From Pseudomonadaceae bacterium SI-3 (GTDB lineage: Bacteria > Pseudomonadota > Gammaproteobacteria > Pseudomonadales > Pseudomonadaceae): a stretch of 64,000 nucleotides of DNA. Position numbers and translations under genes: made by a program. Positions within the stretch are counted from its first letter, which is position 1. Each line of letters opens with the position of its first letter. Shown here in pieces: positions 21,430 through 30,375 of this stretch. The stretch lies in assembly GCA_004010935.1 (NCBI GenBank), contig CP026511.1, positions 2,914,001 through 2,978,000 of the forward strand, written 5' to 3'. The notes below the pieces were generated by a model that saw nothing but the letters and a program-made list of their open reading frames with translations, searched no databases and was not told where the DNA came from.

Positions 21430-23352
21430 TTACTCCAATTCTTGGCGACCACGCCGGGAAACCGCTTGTGTCAGCAGCTGCGCGAAGTCATCCAAGGGCA
21501 TGGAGCCCAGATCGACGCCTTCACGGGTGCGCACAGCAACGGCTCGTGTCTCTACTTCCCGATCTCCGATAACCAAGAGATAGGGAACCTTGAGCAAGGT
21601 ATGCTCGCGGATTTTAAAGCCGATCTTTTCGTTTCTCAAGTCGGACTTGGCACGGAAGCCGCTTTGGGTAAGTGTTTTCTCCACTTCCTGTGCGAAATCA
21701 GCCTGCTTATCGGTGATATTCATGACCACAGCTTGCGTCGGAGCCAGCCAGGCCGGGAACGCGCCCTCATAGTGCTCGATAAGAATACCTATAAAGCGCT
21801 CGAACGAACCAAGGATCGCGCGATGCAGCATGACTGGAGTTTTTCGACTGTTATCCTCCGCCACGTAACTCGCATCGAGACGCTGGGGCATGTTCGGATC
21901 GTACTGCAAGGTGCCGCACTGCCAGGAACGACCCAGGCAGTCGAGCAACGTGAACTCGATCTTCGGACCGTAGAACGCACCCTCCCCCGGCAAATACTCC
22001 CAAGGCAAACCAGCCGCATCCAGCGCACCTGCCAAGGCTGCTTCGGCGCGATCCCAGAACGCATCGTCTCCGACGCGCTTCTCAGGCCGCGTTGACAACT
22101 TCAATTTGATGTCACTGAAACCGAAATCAGCATAGACCTGCATGGTCAGCCTGATGAAATCAGCTGCCTCAGCACTGACCTGCTCCTCAGTGCAGAAAAT
22201 GTGCGCGTCATCCTGGGTAAAACCCCGGACACGCATGATTCCGTGCAGCGCACCAGAGGGCTCGTTGCGGTGGCAAGAGCCAAACTCTGCAAGACGCAGC
22301 GGCAGCTCACGGTAACTTTTGAGCCCCTGATTGAACACCTGAACGTGACAGGGACAGTTCATAGGCTTGATCGCGTAATCGCGGCTTTCCGACTCAGTGG
22401 TAAACATGTTTTCAGCGTAGTTACCCCAGTGCCCGGATCTCTCCCACAGGCTGCGATCTACAACTTGCGGTGTTTTGATCTCTTGGTAGCCGTTCACACG
22501 CTGCACGCCGCGCATGTACTGTTCAAGCACTTGGTAGATGGTCCAGCCATTCGGGTGCCAGAACACCATGCCAGGCGCCTCTTCCTGGGTATGGAAGAGA
22601 TCAAGGCGCTTGCCAATCTTGCGATGATCGCGCTTTTCGGCTTCTTCAATTCGCTGAATGTAAGCAGCGAGCTGCTTCTTGTCCGCCCAGGCAGTGCCGT
22701 AGACGCGCTGAAGCTGTTCATTCTTCGCATCGCCACGCCAGTAGGCACCGGACAACTTGGTCAGCTTGAATGACTTGAGGAAACGAGTATTTGGCACATG
22801 CGGACCACGACACATGTCGACGTATTCTTCGTGGTAGTAGAGACCCATGGCCTGCTCGTCAGGCATGTCATCAACCAGACGTAGCTTGTAGTCCTCACCA
22901 CGCGACCGGAATACTTCGATAACCTCAGTACGAGGCGTAACCTTTTTGATCACATCGTATTCGGTATCAATCAACTGCTTCATGCGCTGCTCGATAGCAG
23001 CCATATCATCCGGGGTAAACGGCCGCTCGAAGGCGATATCGTAATAGAAACCTTCGGCAATGACCGGACCAATAACCATCTTCGCAGTTGGATAGAGCTG
23101 CTTGACAGCGTGACCAACCAGGTGAGCGCAGGAGTGGCGGATGATCTCCAGCCCCTCTTCATCCTTCGGCGTGATGATCTGCAGGCTCGCATCGGTCTCG
23201 ATCAGGTCACAGGCATCAACCAGACGACCATTGACCTTACCGGCAAGAGTCGCCTTGGCTAAACCGGCGCCAATGGATTGCGCCACTTCAGCAACGGAGA
23301 CCGGTTGATCGAACGAACGCTGACTGCCGTCAGGAAGAGTAATGGTGGGCAT
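21430..23352 (-). CDS. thrS: Threonine-tRNA ligase
   Basis: I take the ATG at 23352 ([18 protein letters not shown]), giving 640 residues, the family norm. It has AGGAGG close upstream. Domains in order are TGS (1-60), the second additional editing domain with [16 protein letters not shown], the class II catalytic core with the zinc-binding cysteine in [10 protein letters not shown], and the C-terminal anticodon-binding domain ([17 protein letters not shown]). It charges tRNA-Thr. It heads the thrS-infC-rpmI-rplT cluster and its TAA stop overlaps the upstream infC ATG. Confidence 0.97.
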   Translation of the reverse strand: MPTITLPDGSQRSFDQPVSVAEVAQSIGAGLAKATLAGKVNGRLVDACDLIETDASLQIITPKDEEGLEIIRHSCAHLVGHAVKQLYPTAKMVIGPVIAEGFYYDIAFERPFTPDDMAAIEQRMKQLIDTEYDVIKKVTPRTEVIEVFRSRGEDYKLRLVDDMPDEQAMGLYYHEEYVDMCRGPHVPNTRFLKSFKLTKLSGAYWRGDAKNEQLQRVYGTAWADKKQLAAYIQRIEEAEKRDHRKIGKRLDLFHTQEEAPGMVFWHPNGWTIYQVLEQYMRGVQRVNGYQEIKTPQVVDRSLWERSGHWGNYAENMFTTESESRDYAIKPMNCPCHVQVFNQGLKSYRELPLRLAEFGSCHRNEPSGALHGIMRVRGFTQDDAHIFCTEEQVSAEAADFIRLTMQVYADFGFSDIKLKLSTRPEKRVGDDAFWDRAEAALAGALDAAGLPWEYLPGEGAFYGPKIEFTLLDCLGRSWQCGTLQYDPNMPQRLDASYVAEDNSRKTPVMLHRAILGSFERFIGILIEHYEGAFPAWLAPTQAVVMNITDKQADFAQEVEKTLTQSGFRAKSDLRNEKIGFKIREHTLLKVPYLLVIGDREVETRAVAVRTREGVDLGSMPLDDFAQLLTQAVSRRGRQELE

Positions 23353-23540
23353 GGCGCCTCCTCTCCTAGTGGTGACCCCTACCAAAGGCCACATGGGTTG
23401 GGATGAGCCAGGAAAGCGACCCGCCGAATAACCTGCCGCACATTGGCAGGAGCCCTAAGGCGATCGAGACGGACCGAAGTCACTGGAAATACGGGAGCGC
23501 GGATGCTTTCAGAAAGCCGCCGCACTGACAAGCAAGGCAT

Positions 23541-23569
23541 AAAAAAAGGGTCGCTAGCGCGACCCTTTT
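23541..23569 (-). terminator. Rho-independent terminator after tRNA-Val
   Basis: GGGTCGC / GCGACCC form a 7-bp stem with a TAGC loop, extended by A-T pairs, and a run of seven T follows on the minus strand. It lies just past the tRNA-Val 3' end. Confidence 0.9.
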
Positions 23570-23575
23570 CGGAAT

Positions 23576-23652
23576 TGGTAGGCACAATTGGATTCGAACC
23601 AACGACCCCCACCATGTCAAGGTGGTGCTCTAACCAACTGAGCTATGTGCCT
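23576..23652 (-). tRNA. tRNA-Val (anticodon GAC)
   Basis: The minus strand gives a 77-base cloverleaf with encoded CCA. The acceptor stem is AGGCACA/TGTGCCT, the D-arm contains AGCTCAGTTGGTTAGAGC, and the T-arm contains GTTCGAATC. The anticodon arm CCACC-TTGACAT-GGTGG places GAC at 34-36, reading valine codons GTC and GTT. It is upstream of thrS on the same strand but has its own terminator. Confidence 0.96.
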
Positions 23653-23821
23653 CCGATGGACGCGCATTCTAGAGACTCGCCTGAAAGAGTCAAGCGCTTT
23701 TTCGCTAAGCCACTGATATTTGTAATTTTTGGCCTAACGAATAGGAACCTAATGCTGCTATAGCGCGCGCAGCACTCTCGAGATAGCATCGGCGTCAAGT
23801 ATTTACAACAGGACAACCATA

Positions 23822-25105
23822 ATGTCGCACACCTCATACCCGGCGTCCTATTACGCGGCCTCAGCGAACCCGGCTCCAGTTCGCACCCCCCTGAAAACCG
23901 ACATTGAGACGGATGTCTGCATAATCGGCGCTGGCTATACCGGGCTGTCGACAGCGCTGTTCCTTCTCGAGCAAGGATTTCGCGTCGTCGTACTGGAGGC
24001 CGCCAAGGTCGGCTTTGGCGCCTCCGGACGCAATGGCGGGCAGATCGTCAACAGTTACAGCCGCGATATCGACACAGTCGAGCGCACTGCCAGTGCTGAA
24101 GCTGCACGGCTAATCGGGGCCATGGCTTTCGAGGGTGGGCGCATCATCCGCGAGCGAGTGGCACGTTATGGCATCGACTGCGATCTGAAAAGCGGAGGCG
24201 TATTTGCCGCATTCAATATCAAGCAGATGCACCATCTCGAGTCGCAAAAAGCGCTCTGGGAGCGTTACGGCTACGATCAACTTGAGATGCTCGACCACGT
24301 CGGCATCAGAAAGGTTGTTGCGTGCGAGCGATACGCAGGCGGACTGCTGGATCATGGCGGCGGCCACATCCATCCGCTCAACCTTGCACTAGGCGAAGCA
24401 GCAGCCGTCGAATCGCTGGGCGGCGTGATCCACGAACAAACCCCTGCAGTCCGTATCGATCGAGGAAGCAATCCGCGTGTTCATACTCAGCACGGCCAAG
24501 TGACCGCGAAGTTCGTCGTCGTTGCGGGAAATGCCTATCTCGGAGGACTGATTCCGGAATTGGCAGCTAAATCCATGCCCTGCGGAACCCAAGTGATTGC
24601 TACAGAGCCCCTCGACCCTGAGTTAGCAGCGGCCCTGCTCCCACAAGACTACTGCGTAGAAGACAGCAACTACCTGCTCGACTACTTTCGGCTATCCGCC
24701 GACAAGCGGCTGATCTATGGCGGTGGAGTGGTCTACGGCGCGCGCGATCCAGCCGATATTGATTCGATCATCCGACCGAAAATGCTCAAAACCTTCCCTC
24801 AACTCGAACACATCAAGACGGATTTCGCCTGGACCGGCAACTTTCTGATGACACTATCGCGCTTACCGCAAGTCGGCCGACTCGGCGATAACATTTATTA
24901 TTCCCAAGGCTGCAGCGGTCATGGTGTCACCTACACCCATGTCGCCGGGAAAGTTATCGCCGAAGCACTACGGGGCCAGGCAGAGCGATTCGACGCCTTT
25001 GCCAGCTTGCCGCATTACCCCTTTCCTGGTGGTCAGAAGTTCAGCGCGCCAATAAGTGCGCTCGGTGCGCTCTATTACAGCCTGCGCGATAGGATCGGCT
25101 TCTGA
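23822..25105 (+). CDS. puuB: FAD-dependent oxidoreductase, gamma-glutamylputrescine oxidase-like
   Basis: The 427-residue flavoprotein belongs to the DAO family. The dinucleotide-binding motif is CIIGAGYTGLSTALFLLEQG at about residues 33-52, followed by GFGASGRNGGQIVNSYSRD, typical of PuuB/PauB. The C-terminal FAD-contact region is YYSQGCSGHGVTYTHVAGK. PuuB-type enzymes oxidise gamma-glutamylputrescine during polyamine breakdown, but related paralogues act on other amines. The gene stands alone here without other polyamine genes, so the substrate is an inference. Confidence 0.8.
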   Translation: MSHTSYPASYYAASANPAPVRTPLKTDIETDVCIIGAGYTGLSTALFLLEQGFRVVVLEAAKVGFGASGRNGGQIVNSYSRDIDTVERTASAEAARLIGAMAFEGGRIIRERVARYGIDCDLKSGGVFAAFNIKQMHHLESQKALWERYGYDQLEMLDHVGIRKVVACERYAGGLLDHGGGHIHPLNLALGEAAAVESLGGVIHEQTPAVRIDRGSNPRVHTQHGQVTAKFVVVAGNAYLGGLIPELAAKSMPCGTQVIATEPLDPELAAALLPQDYCVEDSNYLLDYFRLSADKRLIYGGGVVYGARDPADIDSIIRPKMLKTFPQLEHIKTDFAWTGNFLMTLSRLPQVGRLGDNIYYSQGCSGHGVTYTHVAGKVIAEALRGQAERFDAFASLPHYPFPGGQKFSAPISALGALYYSLRDRIGF

Positions 25106-25109
25106 CGCA

Positions 25110-26057
25110 TCACTGAACGGGGCAAGCTGGAGCGGCCTCACAGGCGCCAGGCTCGTCCGGCCCTGGGGGTAGCTCTGCTCTGAATCGGCGGTCCTTCGGC
25201 GCCAGCTGCACCGCGCACGCCTGGGATGCAGATGCCTGAATACGGCATCCCCGCTCCGCCATCACCTGCGAAAGGTTGAACCAGGCAGGTGCGAAAGAGT
25301 TGTCACGCTGAACACTGGTCCGCAGGGCTTGCTCCGCAGCATGCCCGTCGCCTAGCGCGTACCGAGCATTGGCGAGCACGAACCATGACAAGCCACTAGA
25401 CCAATGTTGCGCAGCCGTTTCATAAGCGTTCAAAGCCGCACCATCACGCCCGATTTGCTCAAGATCGTTCCCAGCCTTCAGCCAGACAGCTTCCTGCGCA
25501 GTACGAGGCAACTGATCGGGCGAAACCGTCACCACAGCCCAACGCTTGCCCTTGGCCCAGCTTCGCTCGAACTGGCGAAAAGTTCCGGTCCAGCGTCGAG
25601 TAGTCCCGGAGCGCAGCACGAGGGTCTGCGTCGCCAGGTCATACCCCACCACCACCGCAAAATGCCATTGAGGCCAGCGATCAAAGGCAAGGTTCTGCAG
25701 CACCAGAACAGGATTTCCAGCTGCCACTTCGGTCAGCACCGCTTCAAGCCGGGGCTCTAACGGATAAACCAGCAAATCGTGAGCCCTGGCAGCCGCAACC
25801 ATTTCAACCTGCAGGCTGCCCTTGCGCTGCGGAAGATAAACCCGCTCGACTAGCTGCTCCGGCCGGGTAGCGATGCCACGCTGGGTAAGCATAGTCGCGA
25901 GCGCAGCAGGCCCGCATTGATAGTCTTCTTGCGGAAAGAATGGAACTTCGTCCAACTCAATCTGCTCGGGGAGACCCGCGACTCCAACCGGGACGATCGG
26001 CGCTCGCGCACACGCCCCGAGAAGGAGTACGGCAAACAGCAATAGCAGTCGCTGCAT
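25110..26057 (-). CDS. Lipoprotein C39-like cysteine peptidase with TPR (PA2778-type)
   Basis: The 315-residue protein starts with a lipoprotein signal (MQRLLLLFAVLLLGAC, lipobox LGAC, Cys16). A papain-like C39 domain follows, with the probable nucleophile in DYQCGPAALATML and the catalytic histidine in PQWHFAVVVGYD. The region after about residue 190 looks like TPR helices (LEQIGRDGAALNAYETAAQHW, NARYALGDGHAAEQAL). It resembles P. aeruginosa PA2778 family proteins, whose substrate is unknown. Its ATG overlaps the stop of the PA2779-like gene by one base (TAATG), so the two are translationally coupled. Confidence 0.82.
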   Translation of the reverse strand: MQRLLLLFAVLLLGACARAPIVPVGVAGLPEQIELDEVPFFPQEDYQCGPAALATMLTQRGIATRPEQLVERVYLPQRKGSLQVEMVAAARAHDLLVYPLEPRLEAVLTEVAAGNPVLVLQNLAFDRWPQWHFAVVVGYDLATQTLVLRSGTTRRWTGTFRQFERSWAKGKRWAVVTVSPDQLPRTAQEAVWLKAGNDLEQIGRDGAALNAYETAAQHWSSGLSWFVLANARYALGDGHAAEQALRTSVQRDNSFAPAWFNLSQVMAERGCRIQASASQACAVQLAPKDRRFRAELPPGPDEPGACEAAPACPVQ

Positions 26058-26458
26058 TAACGGTTGATGCAGTTGACGAAGTTAAAGATGTTCGTAGCGC
26101 ACAGGAGGTCGGTCACGATGAAGATGACGAGAAACAGCACGATAATCCCAACCACCCCTGCACCGGCCGGCGCTTGATCCAGTTGCTGATTGAACTGTGC
26201 AAGTTCTGCAGGTGTCAGGCTGTTGATTCGCTGCTCGACCTGATCCTGCTCAACGCCCATTGAGACTAGTTTTTTCTGGACGTCTTGATTCTCAAGCATT
26301 GTCAGCAATTGCTGGCGATCTACCTGCTGCTGTTGTTCGGCAATTATTTCCGCACTGCCGATCATTGCCGCCTGGGCCAGTGGAATCTGTGCGAACAGCA
26401 TGAAATGCATCGCTGCTAAAAGGGTGGCAACACGCTTCATCACGGACGAGTTAAACAT
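26057..26458 (-). CDS. PA2779 family small membrane protein
   Basis: The 133-residue protein has an N-terminal hydrophobic segment or signal peptide (about residues 8-30) and a polar, Gln-rich helical middle (AEQQQQVDRQQLLTMLENQD, then VEQRINSLTPAELAQFNQ). A strong C-terminal membrane helix (GAGVVGIIVLFLVIFIVTDLL) ends in a tail with two cysteines around it. This matches PA2779 family proteins, which are always of unknown function and neighbour the PA2778-type peptidase. The peptidase follows directly with a one-base overlap. Confidence 0.82.
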   Translation of the reverse strand: MFNSSVMKRVATLLAAMHFMLFAQIPLAQAAMIGSAEIIAEQQQQVDRQQLLTMLENQDVQKKLVSMGVEQDQVEQRINSLTPAELAQFNQQLDQAPAGAGVVGIIVLFLVIFIVTDLLCATNIFNFVNCINR

Positions 26459-26634
26459 GGCGGAATTCCTTGATTTTTGTTTGCGGCCAGTGCGGTGCGC
26501 AATGTGCCTTCAACAGTAAGACGGGGCGACTGTTCCGCCAGTTCCCTTTGCCCGCGGTGGTTTGCGCCAGCGGCTCGACTGGATTTGCGGACTCGTGACT
26601 GTTATCAACAACGTCAAAACCGAAGGAGACCGAT

Positions 26635-26937
26635 ATGAACATTGTACCCATAGCTGCTCTGATGGCATGCAGCGCCATCCTAACTGGCTGTCAGCCGCCA
26701 TTCGGCACCGTGCAACCGACAAGAAGCAATGCCGGTAAATGCGATGCTTCTCCTATCCAGACGCTTATTGGGGAGCAGGCCAGCCCGGAGCTTCTCGATC
26801 AGGCCCGACGAAAAAGCAAGGCCGCCATTGCTCGAATCGTTCGACCGGGAGACGTTGTGACAATGGAATACAACGCTCAGCGGCTAACCCTGACGACAGA
26901 CGAATCGCTTGAAATTCTACGAGTCAGCTGTGGTTAA
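26635..26937 (+). CDS. I78 family peptidase inhibitor lipoprotein
   Basis: The 100-residue protein has a lipoprotein signal (MNIVPIAALMACSAILTGC, lipobox LTGC, Cys19). The mature part, with CDASPIQTLIGEQASPELL and a C-terminal VVTMEYNAQRLTLTTDESLEI, has the pattern of potato inhibitor I78 family proteins. A GGAG-type ribosome binding site precedes the ATG. It is divergent from the PA2779/PA2778 peptidase pair, 176 bp away, so a link with that peptidase is possible but only suggested by position. Confidence 0.82.
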   Translation: MNIVPIAALMACSAILTGCQPPFGTVQPTRSNAGKCDASPIQTLIGEQASPELLDQARRKSKAAIARIVRPGDVVTMEYNAQRLTLTTDESLEILRVSCG

Positions 26938-27044
26938 GCAAAACCGCTACTGGCCGCAAAAGATCCGAAAGCCTTTCGGATCCTGGCAGTAAAACGACAC
27001 GGGGCGCAGGCAAGGCCAACCGTTACACCTATAAATCTACCCAA

Positions 27045-28079
27045 TCAATGTGCCATTGCCCTGCGTGCCAGCAGGTGGCTCGCGGAAAACGACTTTGGCG
27101 GAGCCAACAAGAAATACAGGTCGTACCGCTTGATGATCATCTGAGCCAGCAAGGGCGCGACAAGCCCGATCAAGGTTCCGACAATCAAATGGACAGCTAT
27201 GGAGTCGATGCCCATAAAGCTGCCAAGGACCACTCGGATACCGCTCCCCGCCAGAATATGCATCAGGTAGATCGTCATGGATGAGGCGCCAATGAATAGC
27301 AGCCAGCCCATGCGAAACCGGCCGAGCCACATCGAAAGGGCGATCACGAACAGGATCGAAACAGTCGCCAGCGCAAGCACCGACAAGCCGCCCACCTCCC
27401 AATTCAAGCCGAACGTTACGTGAAACAGGTACTGCCCAATTAGAAATGACGCCCCGAGCAACAAGGTGAGAGGGACATACCGGGCAAGGAAGTACGCCTT
27501 GATCTCGTTGAACCAAATACCGAGCGCAAAGAACACAGCATTGCCGAAGATAAACTTGCCGATACTGCCGACAGCCAGATCTTGACTGAGCACATAAAGC
27601 ACACCGAAGACCAGCAAAAGCGGCAGAAAGTAACGACGGTCGGTCTTGGCGTAAACCAAGGAGCAGACAACGAAGACCAGGAACAGCGCATAGAGGAACC
27701 AGAACTGAGCCCGTGGCGACCAGAGCAACGAGAACACCTCCCCTAACGTCACATCACCGTTCGTGTAGTTTGATAGCACGACCTCTACCACGCCCTGCAA
27801 CAAAGACCACACGATGAAGGGGTAAACAATGGTATCGATCTTGTTCACGACCAGTCCGGTTTTCCCTCGCTTAACCAGTGAGTCGTAAAAGAACAAACCC
27901 GACAGGAAGAAAAACAGTGGCATGTGGAAGCTATAGATGACGCTATCGACGAGAAGATACTTGTCTTGATCCATCGACAAACCGGCGTTGAAGACTCCAC
28001 GCGCGACATGTCCGTAGACCACCAGAATGATCCCAATGGCTTTGGCGTAATCGACCCAGGCATTTCTCTCCTGCATCAT
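27045..28079 (-). CDS. Acyltransferase 3 family membrane protein
   Basis: The 344-residue polytopic protein has about ten membrane helices. It begins RNAWVDYAKAIGIILVVYGHVARG, the conserved N-terminal segment with the catalytic-type histidine of acyltransferase 3 proteins, then FHMPLFFFLSGLFFYDSL. Such enzymes acetylate or succinylate surface polysaccharides or other periplasmic substrates. There is no glycosyltransferase or polysaccharide cluster here, so its substrate cannot be read. GC content looks lower than that of the flanking core genes. AAGGAG precedes two tandem ATG codons (28079 and 28076). Confidence 0.85.
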   Translation of the reverse strand: MMQERNAWVDYAKAIGIILVVYGHVARGVFNAGLSMDQDKYLLVDSVIYSFHMPLFFFLSGLFFYDSLVKRGKTGLVVNKIDTIVYPFIVWSLLQGVVEVVLSNYTNGDVTLGEVFSLLWSPRAQFWFLYALFLVFVVCSLVYAKTDRRYFLPLLLVFGVLYVLSQDLAVGSIGKFIFGNAVFFALGIWFNEIKAYFLARYVPLTLLLGASFLIGQYLFHVTFGLNWEVGGLSVLALATVSILFVIALSMWLGRFRMGWLLFIGASSMTIYLMHILAGSGIRVVLGSFMGIDSIAVHLIVGTLIGLVAPLLAQMIIKRYDLYFLLAPPKSFSASHLLARRAMAH

Positions 28080-28459
28080 ATTTCTCCTTGGTTATGGGCA
28101 ATACCAGACACATCACAGCCAGAGTTGGCAAAGACGGGAAAGGTAGACAGTAAAAAATCCGATCAGTTTGTCGCCGGCAGCGAGGGGCGACGATGTCCGA
28201 CGTAATGCCTTGAGCCTTGGGGTCACGGCAGACATCCGGTCCATTGCTGATTCAGCCATTAACTAAGGGCCACTCGACGTAAAATTCACTGAGTACAGCA
28301 TTGCCCAAACGATGCAGACTGGTAGCTCTCAAGACTCCCATTCACCGAGGCTGCAGACGAGGGCGCCTGAAGCTAAATCCTGCCTACCCCGCCCTCCCTT
28401 TTCGTTCGATATCCAACAGAACGACGACCGATTAGGTCATCGCGTCCCCCACCTTACGG
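28080..28459. other. Intergenic region between acyltransferase and mobA
   Basis: About 380 bp between divergently oriented genes. It is AT-richer than the surroundings and has no open frame with a credible start. I looked for a molybdenum-cofactor riboswitch in front of mobA and see nothing that I can support. The only signals are the acyltransferase ribosome binding site at its left end and the mobA promoter just beyond its right end. Confidence 0.4.
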
Positions 28460-28489
28460 TTGTTGGATACTGCGACCGGGTGTTATAGA
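28460..28489 (+). promoter_or_regulatory. Possible sigma-70 promoter of mobA
   Basis: TTGTTG (28460-28465) and TATAGA (28484-28489) are separated by 18 bases, ending 22 bases before the mobA ATG. The match is moderate. Confidence 0.4.
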
Positions 28490-28511
28490 CAGAATTTTGA
28501 AGGAGCATTCG

Positions 28512-29114
28512 ATGGTTCAAGGCAGGTTTGCGAATTGCTCGATTCTGCTGTTGGCGGGCGGGCGAGGACAGCGCATGGGCGGGCGAGACAAGGGGCTCGT
28601 AGACTGGCACGGCAAGCCCCTTTTGGCGTGGCCGCATCGCATAGCTCGCCCCCTGACGGATGATCTCCTTATTTCTTGCAACCGCAACCAAACGCGTTAC
28701 GCCGCTTTTGCCGACCGGCTGGTTAATGACGATGAGCCGGATTTTCCGGGACCGCTTGCAGGCATACGAGCCGGGCTCGCAGCGGCTTACCACCATTGGA
28801 TGATGGTGCTGCCCTGCGACGCACCCCTGATAGACGAAGCATTACTAAGACAACTGTACGAAACGGCACAACAAGACCCCGACACGCCTTTGATGACTCG
28901 AAGAGGCGCACAGTGGGAACCATTGTTCTGCATCATCCCGGTCAAACTTGCCCCCGCTATCGAGGCCGCCTGGCAAATGGGCGAACGAAGCAATTTGAAG
29001 GCGCTACTGACGCTGCAAGTGCGCGCCCTTGATCTCCATCCAGACGACCCGCGCCTGGCCAATCTAAACTCACCGGAGCTGCTTTCGCAGCAGGCGCCTC
29101 CAGAGGGAACTTAG
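28512..29114 (+). CDS. mobA: Molybdenum cofactor guanylyltransferase
   Basis: This 200-residue enzyme adds GMP to molybdopterin to make the bis-MGD cofactor used by nitrate reductases and formate dehydrogenases. The nucleotide-binding loop [17 protein letters not shown] is near the N-terminus, followed by [16 protein letters not shown] and [10 protein letters not shown]. The ATG at 28512 is preferred because AAGGAG lies 6 bases upstream; the frame could extend only to a TTG at 28497. The link to nitrate assimilation genes at 55-61 kb is metabolic, not positional. Confidence 0.95.
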   Translation: MVQGRFANCSILLLAGGRGQRMGGRDKGLVDWHGKPLLAWPHRIARPLTDDLLISCNRNQTRYAAFADRLVNDDEPDFPGPLAGIRAGLAAAYHHWMMVLPCDAPLIDEALLRQLYETAQQDPDTPLMTRRGAQWEPLFCIIPVKLAPAIEAAWQMGERSNLKALLTLQVRALDLHPDDPRLANLNSPELLSQQAPPEGT

Positions 29115-29159
29115 GCGCGTCAAACGCCGTCACAGACGCAACTACAGAGGAGTTTCAAT

Positions 29160-29381
29160 ATGCGTACAATTACCGGGCCCGCCTTGGCCGCCCTGGTCGG
29201 AATGACCCTCCTTACCGGTTGCTCGAGCCCCAGCGTCATCACGCTCAACGACGGTCGCGAAATTCAAACGCTGGACCAGCCTGAATATGACGACGAAGCA
29301 GGCTTCTATGAATTTGAAGGCATTGACGGGAAACCGGGCAGAGTAAATAAGGATCAGGTTCGCACCGTCCAAGAGCTCTAG
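29160..29381 (+). CDS. YgdI/YgdR family lipoprotein
   Basis: The 73-residue protein has a lipoprotein signal (MRTITGPALAALVGMTLLTGC, lipobox LTGC). A small SH3-like domain follows, SSPSVITLNDGREIQTLDQP ... YEFEGIDGKPGRVNKDQV, the typical YgdI/YgdR pattern. It would be anchored to the inner or outer membrane facing the periplasm. Function is unknown in the family. GAGGAG precedes the ATG by 7 bases. It lies 45 bp after mobA. Confidence 0.9.
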   Translation: MRTITGPALAALVGMTLLTGCSSPSVITLNDGREIQTLDQPEYDDEAGFYEFEGIDGKPGRVNKDQVRTVQEL

Positions 29382-29483
29382 CTCACCGCTCTTACGGGCG
29401 ACGCATCATCCTTGGCACTGGTGAAAAAGCCTTCGCTAGACGCTTGTGAAGCAAAACTTTTTATGTAAAATGCGCGCCATCTT

Positions 29484-29560
29484 CGGAGCGTAGCGCAGCT
29501 TGGTAGCGCGTCTCGTTCGGGACGAGAAGGTCGCTGGTTCGAATCCAGTCGCTCCGACCA
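29484..29560 (+). tRNA. tRNA-Pro (anticodon CGG)
   Basis: The 77-base cloverleaf with encoded CCA has acceptor stem CGGAGCG/CGCTCCG, a D-arm with AGCGCAGCTTGGTAGCGC and a T-arm with GTTCGAATC. The anticodon arm TCTCG-TTCGGGA-CGAGA places CGG at positions 34-36, reading CCG. A terminator follows 36 bases later. Confidence 0.96.
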
Positions 29561-29590
29561 AAATCCCGCTCAGGCTTATATCAGTCTTGA

Positions 29591-29620
29591 AAAAAACCGG
29601 CCCTATGGCCGGTTTTTTTT
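29591..29620 (+). terminator. Rho-independent terminator after tRNA-Pro(CGG)
   Basis: CCGGCC-CTAT-GGCCGG flanked by six A and eight T. It is symmetrical enough to work in both directions. Confidence 0.93.
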
Positions 29621-29730
29621 GCTTTGAACCATAAGGCATTGCCTAGGTTTACCTCCCTCGCCCCTTTTGATATCGATTCGTCACGGCTGACTCGGGCTCA
29701 TCCACCACGCTTCATCGAAGCTAGCGTACG

Positions 29731-29973
29731 CTAGCTCCGCAAGAACCAAACGACTTGCTCTACCTCGAACGGCCAATCCAGTTCAGCGCCCGTGTCGACA
29801 CGACGGAGCACGGGTATACGAAGGCCATAGCTGTCAAACCAATCCGGACGCTCCGCTATATCCAGCAGTTCAACTAGCAACCCATTCTCTACGAGCGGCA
29901 GCACTACCGCCTCGGCTTGCTCACACAGGTGGCAACCCAGCGTTCCGAATAGCTGACATTCTGGAAGATACAT
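29731..29973 (-). CDS. Glutaredoxin-like protein (DUF836 type)
   Basis: From the ATG at 29973 the protein is 80 residues: MYLPECQLFGTLGCHLCEQAE, with a CHLC redox motif at about residues 14-17. LLDIAERPDWFDSYGLRIPVL then shows the cis-proline of a thioredoxin fold, as in the small glutaredoxin-like DUF836 family. The reading frame continues upstream to 30093, but that part resembles nothing. No clear Shine-Dalgarno precedes the ATG, so the start is uncertain. Its redox partner is unknown. Confidence 0.8.
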   Translation of the reverse strand: MYLPECQLFGTLGCHLCEQAEAVVLPLVENGLLVELLDIAERPDWFDSYGLRIPVLRRVDTGAELDWPFEVEQVVWFLRS

Positions 29974-30271
29974 AGTCAGGAGCTCATTAAGGGGCAGCGC
30001 AATTCTAGCAGGCCCGTCACGATGCAGCAGACCGCCCACAGCGTCTCGTTCTCTGGACCTAGTCCGAATAAAAAAGTGTGACCTTGAACCCACTCAAACA
30101 ACGGTTTGATTTTGCGAATCGACGCGACGCTGGCAAACGGCTAGGATGCGGCAGCCCAAGCGACCCCAGAGCCGCAGGGCCGGAGGCTTAGGCACGCATC
30201 GGTAGTATTTCTGGCCGGCGTTTAATTGGTCAGAAACAGCTATCAGAAGAGCTACCAACGCCCCACACTTA
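29974..30271. other. Intergenic region upstream of the OprD-type porin
   Basis: Apart from the frame extension of the glutaredoxin-like gene, no coding sequence is visible. The right end leads into a two-tier dyad at 30272-30298 described separately. I could not assign a promoter with confidence. Confidence 0.35.
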
Positions 30272-30298
30272 AGCCTTAAAGACTAAGGTCTAAAGGCT
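30272..30298. promoter_or_regulatory. Two-tier inverted repeat upstream of the porin gene
   Basis: AGCCTT-AA-AGAC-TAAG-GTCT-A-AAGGCT forms two nested perfect arms (6 bp and 4 bp). It ends 78 bp before the porin ATG. It could be an operator or, if transcribed, a leader hairpin. There is no T-run after it. Confidence 0.4.
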
Positions 30299-30375
30299 CA
30301 AATACTGAGGTAGTGTTTTATTACACGGCGCCAAAGAGCGACTTCAGAGCATCATCCAACGAGGAGAAATAAGAA

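Noticed and set aside
28080..28511. Molybdenum-cofactor riboswitch before mobA
   Set aside because: I could not find the conserved multi-stem arrangement; the leader after the likely promoter is too short.
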